From: Paenibacillus solanacearum
GTDB taxonomy: Bacteria > Bacillota > Bacilli > Paenibacillales > NBRC-103111
NCBI RefSeq assembly: GCF_910593845.1
Contig: NZ_CAJVAS010000053.1
Location: 1-41,316 of the forward strand
Direction of reading: 5' to 3'
DNA length: 41,316 bases
Shown: positions 14,334 through 22,203 of the stretch, piece after piece
How positions within the stretch are numbered: the stretch's first letter is position 1
How the letters are laid out: every line of letters starts with the position of its first letter
The notes under the pieces: model-generated
Database searches by the model: none
Told to the model about the DNA's origin: nothing
What the model saw: only the letters and a program-made list of their open reading frames with translations
Made by a program: the position numbers and the translations under genes

Positions 14334-15635
14334 ATGATTTCTATCCTTTCTGTCATTTTGTTTCTCATCACGATTACACTCGTCATTTGGCAGCCCTTCG
14401 GAATCAGCGTCGCTTGGCCCGCCGTGCTTGGAGCCGCCGCAGCGCTGCTGTCGGGCGTCGTGACGTGGACGGACGTCATGTCGGTAACCGGCATCGTCTG
14501 GAATGCGACGCTTACGTTCGTTGCACTCATCGTCATCTCGCTGCTGCTCGACGAGCTCGGCTTCTTCGAATGGTCTGCGCTTCATATGGTGCGCTTGGCC
14601 GGCGGCCACGGCATCAAGCTGTATATCTATACGATATTGCTGGGCGCCCTCGTGTCCTGCTTTTTCGCCAATGACGGAGCCGCGCTCATCTTGACCCCGA
14701 TCGTCCTTGCGCAGGTACGGGCGCTGAAGCTGCCTGCGCCGATGGTGATCGCTTTTGTCATGGCCAGCGGGTTCATTGCCGATACCACGTCCATACCGCT
14801 GATCATCAGCAACCTGGTGAATATCGTTTCGGCCGATTATTTCCGTATCTCGTTTACCGAGTACGCATCCGTCATGCTGCTGCCGAACGCCTTCTCCCTG
14901 CTCGCCAGTCTGGGCGTGCTGTACTTGTATTACCGCAAGCATATTCCGGCCAGCTACGATTTGTCGCTCGCCCAGAGCCCCGCTTCGGCGATTAAAAACG
15001 TGCCGATGTTCCGCATGGCCTGGGGGATCCTGCTGCTTCTGCTGGCCGGCTACCTGCTTAGCGAGACGCTTCGGGTGCCGGTCAGCCTGATCGCGGGCAT
15101 CGCCGCCCTGCTGCTTGCCTGGTCCGCTCATCGAAGCGGTATAATGAATGTGCGGCGGGTGCTCAAAGAAGCGCCATGGTCGATCGTGCTGTTCTCGATC
15201 GGCATGTACGTGGTCGTCTACGGCTTGAAGAATGCAGGTTTCACCGAGTGGCTGTCCGCCGGGATCGATACGTTCTCGCAATACGGCATGCTTGCTGCCG
15301 CGATGGGAATGGGGCTGCTGTCGGCCGTGCTGTCCTCCGTCATGAACAACCTCCCGTCGGTCATGATCGGCGCGCTGGCCATCGACGGTTCGCAAGCGCA
15401 GGGCGCAATTCGGGAGACCTTGATATACGCCAACGTCATCGGCTGCGATCTCGGACCGAAAATGACGCCGATCGGATCGCTCGCCACATTGATCTGGCTG
15501 CACATTTTAGCGCGCAAAGATGTGCGCATCGGCTGGGGCGCGTATTTCAAAACAGGCGTCGTGCTGACCGTCCCGACCCTGCTGATTACGCTGCTCGGGC
15601 TCTACCTCAGCCAAACTTTATTTCTGTTAGAATAA
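14334..15635 (+). CDS. arsB: Arsenite efflux pump ArsB (ArsB/NhaD superfamily)
   Basis: This 433-residue, very hydrophobic protein has about 11-12 membrane helices spread over its whole length. Landmarks of the ArsB antiporter are CFFANDGAALILTPIVLAQV near 115, FIADTTSIPLIISNLVNIV near 155, SAVLSSVMNNLPSVM near 330, and LGPKMTPIGSLATLIWLHIL near 378. It would export arsenite or antimonite using the proton gradient, without an ArsA ATPase. Length and ends match the family. It is unusual in standing alone: no arsR, arsC or acr3 gene adjoins it. The remnant at 787-1010 is a separate, decayed copy. Confidence 0.9.
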   Translation: MISILSVILFLITITLVIWQPFGISVAWPAVLGAAAALLSGVVTWTDVMSVTGIVWNATLTFVALIVISLLLDELGFFEWSALHMVRLAGGHGIKLYIYTILLGALVSCFFANDGAALILTPIVLAQVRALKLPAPMVIAFVMASGFIADTTSIPLIISNLVNIVSADYFRISFTEYASVMLLPNAFSLLASLGVLYLYYRKHIPASYDLSLAQSPASAIKNVPMFRMAWGILLLLLAGYLLSETLRVPVSLIAGIAALLLAWSAHRSGIMNVRRVLKEAPWSIVLFSIGMYVVVYGLKNAGFTEWLSAGIDTFSQYGMLAAAMGMGLLSAVLSSVMNNLPSVMIGALAIDGSQAQGAIRETLIYANVIGCDLGPKMTPIGSLATLIWLHILARKDVRIGWGAYFKTGVVLTVPTLLITLLGLYLSQTLFLLE

Positions 15636-15644
15636 CGGCATCCA

Positions 15645-15653
15645 TGGTATAAT
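15645..15653 (+). promoter_or_regulatory. Extended -10 promoter of the LytTR-kinase gene
   Basis: TGGTATAAT at 15645-15653 is an extended -10 element; there is no good -35 box. The coding start at 15688 follows AGGTGATTT, about nine bases upstream. A separate promoter right after arsB argues that the kinase is not simply part of an arsB operon. Confidence 0.5.
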
Positions 15654-15687
15654 GAAGCGAATGCGGACAGGCAGGTGATTTCAAAAT

Positions 15688-17241
15688 ATGCAGAAAATTC
15701 CAGTTATCCGCGATAAAAAAAGTTCCGACATCAAGATTATTCCCGCGGACGAAGTGGTAAAAATCGAATGCATCCGGGACAAAGAATATATCATCCATAC
15801 GATTTCGGATAAATATTATTGGGCGAATTCCACGGAAGCGATCGAAGAGCTCCTCTATGAAGAAGGCTTTCGGCTCATCGACCAGATGAACGTTGTCAAT
15901 ATGAACCATGTCACCGAGTACGATCCGCGCAAAGGCGTCGTCACGCTCCGTTCGGACGGCACCTCCCGGTACAAAACCGCCTCCGCCGCATGGATTCACG
16001 GAGAGCACATCGTCAACGTGATGCATTTGCTCAATAAGATGAAAAACCTCGATTACGGCGTTTCCGAAACCGACGACGACGACGATATATTCGAAACAAT
16101 CCTGGCGCAGGAAGAAGATCACCGTTTTGCCCGTTCCTACGCGATGATCAAAGCGCTGTACGAGAAGAAAAAAGCCGAGCTGCTGCTTGAAGAAAGCGAA
16201 TTCAGATATAAATCGTTGTTTCAACATAACCCCGATCCGATCTGCTCGCTCAATTTGAATGGATCGATTACCAGCGTTAATCCCGCCATGTTTTTCGTTA
16301 TGGGCTACTCCGAGAAAGATTTGCTGCAGAAGACGATCGAGGGCATGATTTTGCCGGAGCACCGCGGGCTGTGGTCCAAGAAATTCGCCGAAACGGTCAA
16401 GGGCGGCACTCCCCATTACGAAATTACGTTCATCAGCAAAGACGGCCGCGCCGTAGAGCTGAGCGTCAAAAACTTCCCGATATTTGTCGGCAAGCAAATT
16501 GCCGGCGTGTATATGATCGGGCAGGATATCAGCGAACGCAAGCGGGCGGAAGAGATGATTCTTCGCTCCGAAAAGCTGTCCGTCGTCGGGCAAATGGCCG
16601 CCGGCGTCGCCCATGAAATCCGCAACCCGCTCACCTCGCTCAAAGGTTTCGTTCAATTGATGCAATCGAAGGTCAGCGGCTTCGATAATTATTTCAGCAT
16701 TATGCTCGAGGAGCTCGACCGGATTAATTTCATCGTCAGCGAATTTCTCGTCATCGCCAAACCGCAATCCGTCCGTTTCCAGCAAAAGGACGCGTCGTCC
16801 ATTCTGCACAATACCATTATGCTGACCGGCTCGCAAGCCCTCATTCATAATGTGGATATCGTAACGGACACGGCGCCCGATTTGCCTGAAATCAACTGCG
16901 ATGAAAACCAGATCAAACAAGTATTCATCAATATATTGAACAACTCCATCGAATCGATGCCGGAGGGCGGACAAATCCTCATCGAGATGCGCAAGACGGA
17001 CACCGGAAAATTGCTTATGCGCTTTACCGACCAAGGCTGCGGTATCCCGGAGGACCGCATTCCCAGACTTGGGGAGCCTTTCTATACAACCAAAGAAAAA
17101 GGAACGGGCCTCGGCCTGATGGTAACGTACAAAATTATCGACAACCACGGGGGCAAGATGAGCATCTTCAGCGAAGTCGGCAAAGGAACGACGGTCGAAA
17201 TCGTGATGCCGCCTGCTGAAGCCGGAGCAAACGAGGCGTAA
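15688..17241 (+). CDS. LytTR-PAS-histidine kinase fusion (sporulation-kinase type)
   Basis: The product has 517 residues with no membrane segment. Residues 1-115 look like a LytTR DNA-binding domain (IPADEVVKIECIRDKEYIIH, QMNVVNMNHVTEYDP, GVVTLRSDGTSRYK). A PAS domain covers about 170-285 (FRYKSLFQHNPDPICSLNLN ... GYSEKDLL ... GQDISERKRAEE). The kinase core follows, with His309 in GVAHEIRNPL and the ATP site NILNNSIES, DQGCGIPE and GTGLGL. The HEIRNPLTSLKGF motif is like B. subtilis KinA/KinE orphan kinases that feed Spo0F. LytTR domains normally sit at the C-terminus of response regulators, so the N-terminal position on a kinase is unusual. No regulator gene is adjacent, consistent with an orphan kinase. 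Confidence 0.88.
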   Translation: MQKIPVIRDKKSSDIKIIPADEVVKIECIRDKEYIIHTISDKYYWANSTEAIEELLYEEGFRLIDQMNVVNMNHVTEYDPRKGVVTLRSDGTSRYKTASAAWIHGEHIVNVMHLLNKMKNLDYGVSETDDDDDIFETILAQEEDHRFARSYAMIKALYEKKKAELLLEESEFRYKSLFQHNPDPICSLNLNGSITSVNPAMFFVMGYSEKDLLQKTIEGMILPEHRGLWSKKFAETVKGGTPHYEITFISKDGRAVELSVKNFPIFVGKQIAGVYMIGQDISERKRAEEMILRSEKLSVVGQMAAGVAHEIRNPLTSLKGFVQLMQSKVSGFDNYFSIMLEELDRINFIVSEFLVIAKPQSVRFQQKDASSILHNTIMLTGSQALIHNVDIVTDTAPDLPEINCDENQIKQVFINILNNSIESMPEGGQILIEMRKTDTGKLLMRFTDQGCGIPEDRIPRLGEPFYTTKEKGTGLGLMVTYKIIDNHGGKMSIFSEVGKGTTVEIVMPPAEAGANEA

Positions 17242-17326
17242 ACGGCTTGTATAAGGAACGACGGCGCTGCACAGCAAGCCGCATGCTTCCAATGGACGCC
17301 GCCCGGTTCAGCCCGCCTATACAAAC

Positions 17327-17369
17327 AAAACAGCCTTTCAGTCCGGATTCCGGATCGAAAGGCTGTTTT
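17327..17369. terminator. Bidirectional terminator between converging genes
   Basis: AAAACAGCCTTTC (17327-17339) pairs with GAAAGGCTGTTTT (17357-17369), and the loop holds its own TCCGGA pairing. It separates the kinase gene from the leftward coat-like gene ending at 17382. Confidence 0.85.
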
Positions 17370-17381
17370 GCTTCGCGCGAA

Positions 17382-17651
17382 TCAATACGCATAGTAAGGC
17401 GAATACGGATAACCGTATGGATAAGGATATGGCGTTCCTGCATACGGGTATCCATACGGATACGGCGCGGGAACGGGAAGCGGAACGATGACCGGCGGGT
17501 ACCAGCCGTGACCGTGCCAATGCCCGTAGCCATATCCATAGGGCGGCCTCGGTCTCGGAGCGGGCCGGGATACAACCGGCCCGGAAGCGCTCGTCTCTCC
17601 TGCTTGCCCGCTGCTGCGCTGCTCGTTCCTTGCTTTTTGTTGTCCCTTCAT
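17382..17651 (-). CDS. Tyr/Pro/Gly-rich low-complexity protein, possible spore coat protein
   Basis: An 89-residue protein begins MKGQQKARNEQRSSGQAG. After residue 30 it is almost entirely Pro, Tyr, Gly and His (RPPYGYGYGHWHGHGWYPP, then PYPYGYPYAG and PYPYPYGYPYSPYYAY). Start 17651 is preferred (GAGGGTT upstream); a longer frame back to 17765 lacks a ribosome binding site. The composition resembles Tyr-rich spore coat proteins that become cross-linked, but no family motif is recognised. It sits next to prkA, which is active in sporulation. The DNA shows the matching short repeats (CCATACGGATA-type units), so repeat number may vary. Confidence 0.65.
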   Translation of the reverse strand: MKGQQKARNEQRSSGQAGETSASGPVVSRPAPRPRPPYGYGYGHWHGHGWYPPVIVPLPVPAPYPYGYPYAGTPYPYPYGYPYSPYYAY

Positions 17652-17800
17652 CGCAAACCCTCGCTTCTTGTTGTTGAATGATCGATACCACAGTATATGT
17701 GCGAATGCCCATGAGGTGAGTACGTGGAAGGAGGGAAAACAAAAAATCCCTTCCGCCCGGCGCAAGCGGGACGGAGAGGGCAGATGGTCAAGGCCGAAAG

Positions 17801-19696
17801 TCAGCGGTTCAGCAGGCTGCCGACATAGCGCAGCAGTTCATTGGCCGAGGCGGTCGTATATCCGTGCTCTTCCACCAGCCGTTTAATCACTTCGTTAATA
17901 CGCTTCAGTTGGTTCTCATCCGGCGTCTTGGTGGATGTCGTTATTTTCACGATATCCTTCAAATCGGTGAACAGCTTTTTCTCGATCGCTTCGCGCAGCC
18001 GCTCGTGGCTGCTGTAGTCGAACCGCTTGTTTTTGCGCGAATACGAGGACATCCGGATCAATATTTCTTCGCGGAACGCTTTTTTCGCGTTTTCCGATAT
18101 GCCGATCTGCTCCTCGATCGACCGCATCAGTCTTTCATCCGGATCCATCTCTTCCCCGGTCAGCGGGTCCTTGATTTTTTGCCAGTTGCAGTACGCCTCG
18201 ATGTTATCCAAATAATTGTTGAACAGCGTCTTCGCCGACTCGTCGAACGAGTACACAAACGCCTTCTGCACTTCCTTCTTGGCCAGCTCGTCGTACTCCT
18301 TGCGCGCGATAGAGATGAAGTTGAGATACCGCTCCCGCTCCTCCTTCGTAATGGAAGGGTGCTGATCCAATCCGTCTTTGAGCGCGCGAAGCACGTCAAG
18401 CGCGTTGATGAATTCCAGATCCTGCCGGATCAGGGCGCTGGATATCCGGTTGATGACATAGCGCGGATCGATGCCGGTCATGCCTTCTTCCAAATATTCG
18501 TTTTGCATTTCCTTCAAGTCGGCTTCCTTATAACCTTCCACTTCCTCGCCGTCGTACATGCGCATTTTTTTGACCAGATCCATGCCCTGCTTCTTCGACT
18601 CCTTGAGCCGGGTCAGGATGGAGAAGATCGCCGCGGCGCGCAGACTGTGAGGCGCAATATGTACATGCTTCATATCGCTTTGGCGAATGAGCTTCTCATA
18701 AATTTTCTCTTCCTGCGACACTTTCAGGTTGTACGGAATCGGCATAACGATCATCCGCGATTGCAGCGCTTCGTTCTTCTTGTTGGCGATGAACGATTTG
18801 TACTCCGACTCGTTCGTGTGCGCGATAATGAGCTCGTCGGCGCTGATCAGCGCGAACCGGCCGGCCTTGAAGTTGCCTTCCTGCGTCAGCGACAGCAGGT
18901 TCCATAGAAACTTCTCGTCGCACTTGAGCATTTCCTGGAATTCCATCAGCCCGCGGTTCGCTTTGTTCAGCTCGCCGTCGAAACGGTAGGCGCGCGGGTC
19001 CGATTCGGAGCCGTACTGCGTAATCGTCGAGAAGTCGATGCTGCCGGTCAAGTCGGCGATGTCTTGCGATTTCGGGTCGGACGGACTGAACGTACCGATG
19101 CCGACACGGTTATCTTCGGAGATCAGCACCCGCTCGACCAGCACCTCCTCGATCCGGCCGTTATATTCCTCTCTGAGCCGAATTTGGCAGGACGGGCATA
19201 AGTTCCCTTCAATCTTGACCCCGAATTCTTGCTCTACATCCGGCCGCAGCTCGATCGGAATCAAATGCAGCGGCTCCTCGTGCATCGGGCAGCCCTTAAT
19301 GGCGAATACCGCTCCGTTGTCCGTACGGGAGAACTGCTCCAGGCCGCGCTTGAGAATCGTCACGATGGTCGATTTGCCCCCGCTGACCGGCCCCATGAGC
19401 AGCAGGATGCGCTTGCGCACGTCCAGACGGCGCGCCGCCGAATGAAAGTATTCCTCTACCAGCTTTTCGATCGCCAGATCCAGTCCGAATATTTCCTTTT
19501 CGAAGAAATTGTATTTACGACGACCGTTTTCCTCAACAATGCCTTGGGAGGCGATCATCTCGTACACCCGAGCGTGCGCCGTCATCGCCAGTCGCGGATT
19601 TTCGCGGAGCTTCTGAATATATTCGGCGAAGGTTCCGGTCCAGGCCAGTCTCTCGGTTTCCGTGCGGTAATCGGCGATTTTCTTAAACAAGTTCAT
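17801..19696 (-). CDS. prkA: PrkA serine protein kinase (AAA+ type)
   Basis: This 631-residue protein matches PrkA throughout. Walker A GPVSGGKST lies at about 102-110, preceded by FGLDLAIEKLVEEYFHSAA. The zinc-like GCPMHEEPLHLIP...NLCPSCQ segment is near 155-190, and DELIIAHTNESEYKSFIANK and IPYNLKVSQEEKIYEKLI follow. The C-terminal region YSSHERLREAIEKKLFTDLK is the PrkA C domain. PrkA is made in the early mother cell in B. subtilis and affects SigK-dependent sporulation; kinase and protease activities have both been reported. The usual partners yhbH and spoVR are not adjacent. The ATG at 19696 follows AGGAGGTAG. The leader carries a tandem repeat. Confidence 0.96.
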   Translation of the reverse strand: MNLFKKIADYRTETERLAWTGTFAEYIQKLRENPRLAMTAHARVYEMIASQGIVEENGRRKYNFFEKEIFGLDLAIEKLVEEYFHSAARRLDVRKRILLLMGPVSGGKSTIVTILKRGLEQFSRTDNGAVFAIKGCPMHEEPLHLIPIELRPDVEQEFGVKIEGNLCPSCQIRLREEYNGRIEEVLVERVLISEDNRVGIGTFSPSDPKSQDIADLTGSIDFSTITQYGSESDPRAYRFDGELNKANRGLMEFQEMLKCDEKFLWNLLSLTQEGNFKAGRFALISADELIIAHTNESEYKSFIANKKNEALQSRMIVMPIPYNLKVSQEEKIYEKLIRQSDMKHVHIAPHSLRAAAIFSILTRLKESKKQGMDLVKKMRMYDGEEVEGYKEADLKEMQNEYLEEGMTGIDPRYVINRISSALIRQDLEFINALDVLRALKDGLDQHPSITKEERERYLNFISIARKEYDELAKKEVQKAFVYSFDESAKTLFNNYLDNIEAYCNWQKIKDPLTGEEMDPDERLMRSIEEQIGISENAKKAFREEILIRMSSYSRKNKRFDYSSHERLREAIEKKLFTDLKDIVKITTSTKTPDENQLKRINEVIKRLVEEHGYTTASANELLRYVGSLLNR

Positions 19697-19713
19697 GGAT
19701 TCTACCTCCTTAG

Positions 19714-19795
19714 GGTTTTGCGGAGCAAAACCGGCTTCATCAGGTTTGGCTTGTGGTTTCGCGGGGCAAAACCGGCTTCGTCAGGGCGCGCCTTG
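19714..19795 (-). repeat. Two 41-bp tandem repeats with hairpins in the prkA leader
   Basis: A unit starting GGTTTTGCGGAGCAAAACCG at 19714 recurs 41 bases on at 19755 as GGTTTCGCGGGGCAAAACCG. Both continue GCTTC(A/G)TCAGG. Each copy contains an inverted repeat (GGTTTTGC/GCAAAACC, one mismatch in the second copy). The repeats lie immediately upstream of the prkA ribosome binding site. Confidence 0.75.
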
Positions 19796-20173
19796 CCTGC
19801 AAGCAAGCGGTCCACGTGCTTTCTGGATAGCCGCTGCAACGCCGATGATGCTCAAATGCGAATGCTGCCGGTTACATGAAGTGTAGCGCTGGCCGGATGC
19901 GGCTCTGTCGCCTTTCTGCGCTGACTGACAGGTCAGCTTGCGATGCGCGGACGCCAGAGAGGCGATTCCGCGGCGAATCGGGCTTCGTGGGACACCTGAT
20001 ACCATTAGAACGCCTTAAGTCATCGGAATCATCTTCTTTTCAATGCGAAGTGTATTAAATACCTATGCGGCAAGGCCGACTAAGTTGACCGAAATTTTTA
20101 GACAAATAAGAAAAACTGTTGACCGCGGTTCGATCCGGTGGCCAAACCTCAGGAATGGCAAGGGATGCCGATA
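19796..20173. other. Non-coding stretch upstream of prkA
   Basis: No convincing gene is seen. Short open frames occur but lack ribosome binding sites and family resemblance. The prkA promoter should lie here; no SigA or SigE site could be picked with confidence. A small inverted repeat, GCTGAC-TGACAG-GTCAGC, lies near 19920-19937. Confidence 0.4.
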
Positions 20174-20209
20174 AAAAAAAGGAAGCAGTTGTGTGCAACT
20201 GCTTCCTTT
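20173..20209 (-). terminator. Strong intrinsic terminator after the second orphan binding protein
   Basis: GGAAGCAGTTG (20181-20191) pairs perfectly with CAACTGCTTCC (20196-20206). Read leftwards the hairpin is followed by eight T. It lies about 45 bases after the stop at 20253. Confidence 0.9.
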
Positions 20210-20252
20210 GTCGCAAGCTGAAATCCTGCGAACCGAGTTTATGTACATCTCA

Positions 20253-21569
20253 TTATTGCTTCATCAATTCGGCAACTTTCTTGTCGGCCGCTTCCTGCGT
20301 TTCTCTGAGCACCGTGTTGATGTCCTTTTTCTTAAGAGCCAGTTCCGCCCGCATGCCGCGAATCAGCTCCTGCACTTCTTTATCATATTTGTTTGGCGTC
20401 GGCGTTGGGGAAGAAGGGTTTTTGAATAAGGCTGCTGTATTTTTGGTCTTCAGCTTAGGGTTCTCCGAACCGAATACTTTTTCGATCTCCGGATCGCTCA
20501 ACGCAGGAATCCGGGAAAATCTAGCCATATACAGCTGAGACTCTTTGGAGACGAGGTGTTGAATGACCTGCATCGCTTGCTCCTTATGCTTGCTGCCCTT
20601 CGTAATGATGAGCATGTTCGCAAGCGTATGGCGTCCCTTCCCTTTTCTATCCTCGAAGGTTGGATTGGTCACCATATCCCAGTTTGGCGCAGCATCATCA
20701 TCGGCATCAAGAATCTGTGTCAGTATTTTCGAAACCCAATCCGCCATCATGGCCAATTTTTTGTCCTTGATGAACGTTTCTGCAGCATAAGCATACGATT
20801 TCCCGTTGACAACGCCGGGAATTTCGTAATTCGCCTGGAACAGCTCCAGAACCTTCCTGTACATCGGAATATCGACAATCGCTTTATTCGTCTTCGGATC
20901 GACGAACGCCTGCGTATACGGGCTCATGATATGGTCAGGGAAGCGCGGATCCCATCCGACATATTGGACGCCGTCCTGCAGCCTTGTCAATTTGCGGGCC
21001 ATATCCAGCACTTCGCTCCAGAGCATGTCATCCTTCGGATAAGGAACCCCGAACTTATCGAAAATGTCTTTGTTGTAAAATAAAGCTCCTGTGTTTCTGC
21101 CAACGGGAATGCCCTGCAGTTCTTTCCCTTTCGGATCGAGATTCCGGATGGCTTGAACCGTTTCCGGGATAAACTTGCTGAGGTCAAGCTTGGATTTGGC
21201 CAACAAATCCGTTAAGTCTGCGGGAAGATCCAGAGCAATCAGCGGCATATGCCAGTCGTTGTCGGAAAGAATAAGATCAGGAACTTCCCCGGCGACAATC
21301 AGGTTTTCCAATTTCCCGCTCAATTTTTCCAGTGTAATGTGCGGATACTTCTTTTTAATCGGTTCGACGTAGAACTTCTGAAACTCGACATCCGTGAGGC
21401 TTGTATTGGCAAACAGCTTTATCGTGACGGGATCTGTCGATACTTTAAATTCGGGCTCCGCCGCTTTCGATGTGTCGCCTGAAGCTGCCGGCACGGCGGA
21501 TGAACATCCTGATAATGCAATGGCGGCGATAAGAACGGGTATTGTCATTTTCTTCAACTGGTTGGTCAT
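20253..21569 (-). CDS. Extracellular sugar-binding lipoprotein (family 1 SBP), orphan
   Basis: The product has 438 residues with signal peptide and lipobox AIALSGC (Cys22). The solute-binding fold shows PDLILSDNDWHMPLIALDLP near 95, GIPVGRNTGALFYNKDIFDK near 152 and NWDMVTNPTF near 290. It clearly resembles the binding protein at 6394-7746: FDKFGVPYPKDxMxW, NWDMVTxPTF and an INTVLRE/LNTALRD tail are shared. No permease or ATPase gene adjoins it, so it must work with an importer encoded elsewhere or act as a sensor. The ligand is unknown. The ATG at 21569 follows AAAGGGGAGA. Confidence 0.88.
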   Translation of the reverse strand: MTNQLKKMTIPVLIAAIALSGCSSAVPAASGDTSKAAEPEFKVSTDPVTIKLFANTSLTDVEFQKFYVEPIKKKYPHITLEKLSGKLENLIVAGEVPDLILSDNDWHMPLIALDLPADLTDLLAKSKLDLSKFIPETVQAIRNLDPKGKELQGIPVGRNTGALFYNKDIFDKFGVPYPKDDMLWSEVLDMARKLTRLQDGVQYVGWDPRFPDHIMSPYTQAFVDPKTNKAIVDIPMYRKVLELFQANYEIPGVVNGKSYAYAAETFIKDKKLAMMADWVSKILTQILDADDDAAPNWDMVTNPTFEDRKGKGRHTLANMLIITKGSKHKEQAMQVIQHLVSKESQLYMARFSRIPALSDPEIEKVFGSENPKLKTKNTAALFKNPSSPTPTPNKYDKEVQELIRGMRAELALKKKDINTVLRETQEAADKKVAELMKQ

Positions 21570-21621
21570 ACGGAATCTCCCCTTTGACTATTGTGAAAAG
21601 GCTTACAAATATCATTACTTC

Positions 21622-21656
21622 ACTATACGTGGAGCCAGCTTTAGTTAAGCGCTTTA
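21622..21656 (-). promoter_or_regulatory. Possible promoter with cre-like core
   Basis: On the reverse strand TTAACT (21648-21643) and TATAGT (21627-21622) are 15 bases apart, shorter than ideal. AAGCGCTT at 21647-21654, the centre of CcpA sites, overlaps the -35, but the outer TG and CA are missing. Support is modest. Confidence 0.35.
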
Positions 21657-21660
21657 GCAT

Positions 21661-22203
21661 GACTCGCACGTTCCGCAAGGACGTTCAGAAGATGCTACCA
21701 CCCCCTTAAGCAAGTTCACATTAACTTCGTGTTTGCGGTCGGCCAGACCTGCATACCCTACACCTGCAGAGTCCCGATAACAAGCTGACTCCTCAATGGA
21801 TCGTGCTGCTCCAACTTCATCCGGACAACTTCACCCGTTGCTTGCTTTCTTCAAAGTCCCACACCCTCGGACAATGACAGAAATAAAATTGAGTGCGCTT
21901 TCAAAACATCATGCTTCATACGGCAACCCTCGAAGATCCGTAAACTATTTTGCATTTCATAATGAAAAAAACCTTATCCTGTAAACATACCCGTCCACAT
22001 AAAATGGAAGGATACGATTACGGATAAGGTTTTCTCCAGGACTCAAGCCTATGCCGTAAATCCATCTGAATAATAATAAATATAGAGTATCAGTAAAAAT
22101 TTGTCAACGGGTATAAATGTGAATCACCCACACTTCAACGGGTGACTCACGCCGCCCGTCGAAGACGGCGGCAGCTGCGGGTTTGGCGATCGAAGGCGTC
22201 TAT
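21661..22203. other. Intergenic stretch with two large inverted repeats
   Basis: No gene is recognised. AAAACCTTATCC (21968-21979) pairs with GGATAAGGTTTT (22022-22033) across 42 bases. GTGAATCACCC (22119-22129) pairs with GGGTGACTCAC (22140-22150) with one mismatch. Read leftwards, an open run from about 21810 to 21660 gives SIEESACYRDSAGVGYAGLA-type residues without a start, possibly a decayed gene or insertion-sequence end. I could not name it. Confidence 0.4.

Noticed and set aside
15607..17292. 561-residue leftward frame opposite the LytTR kinase
   Set aside because: It is the mirror of a kinase with all motifs present and has no domain resemblance or ribosome binding site.
17382..17560. 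Short ATACGG/CCGTAT repeats as a possible CRISPR or satellite
   Set aside because: The units are irregular, lack spacers and are fully explained by the Tyr-Pro-Gly codon repeats of the coat-like protein.
19876..20058. 60-residue rightward frame upstream of prkA
   Set aside because: It has no ribosome binding site, no recognisable motif and a composition like non-coding DNA.
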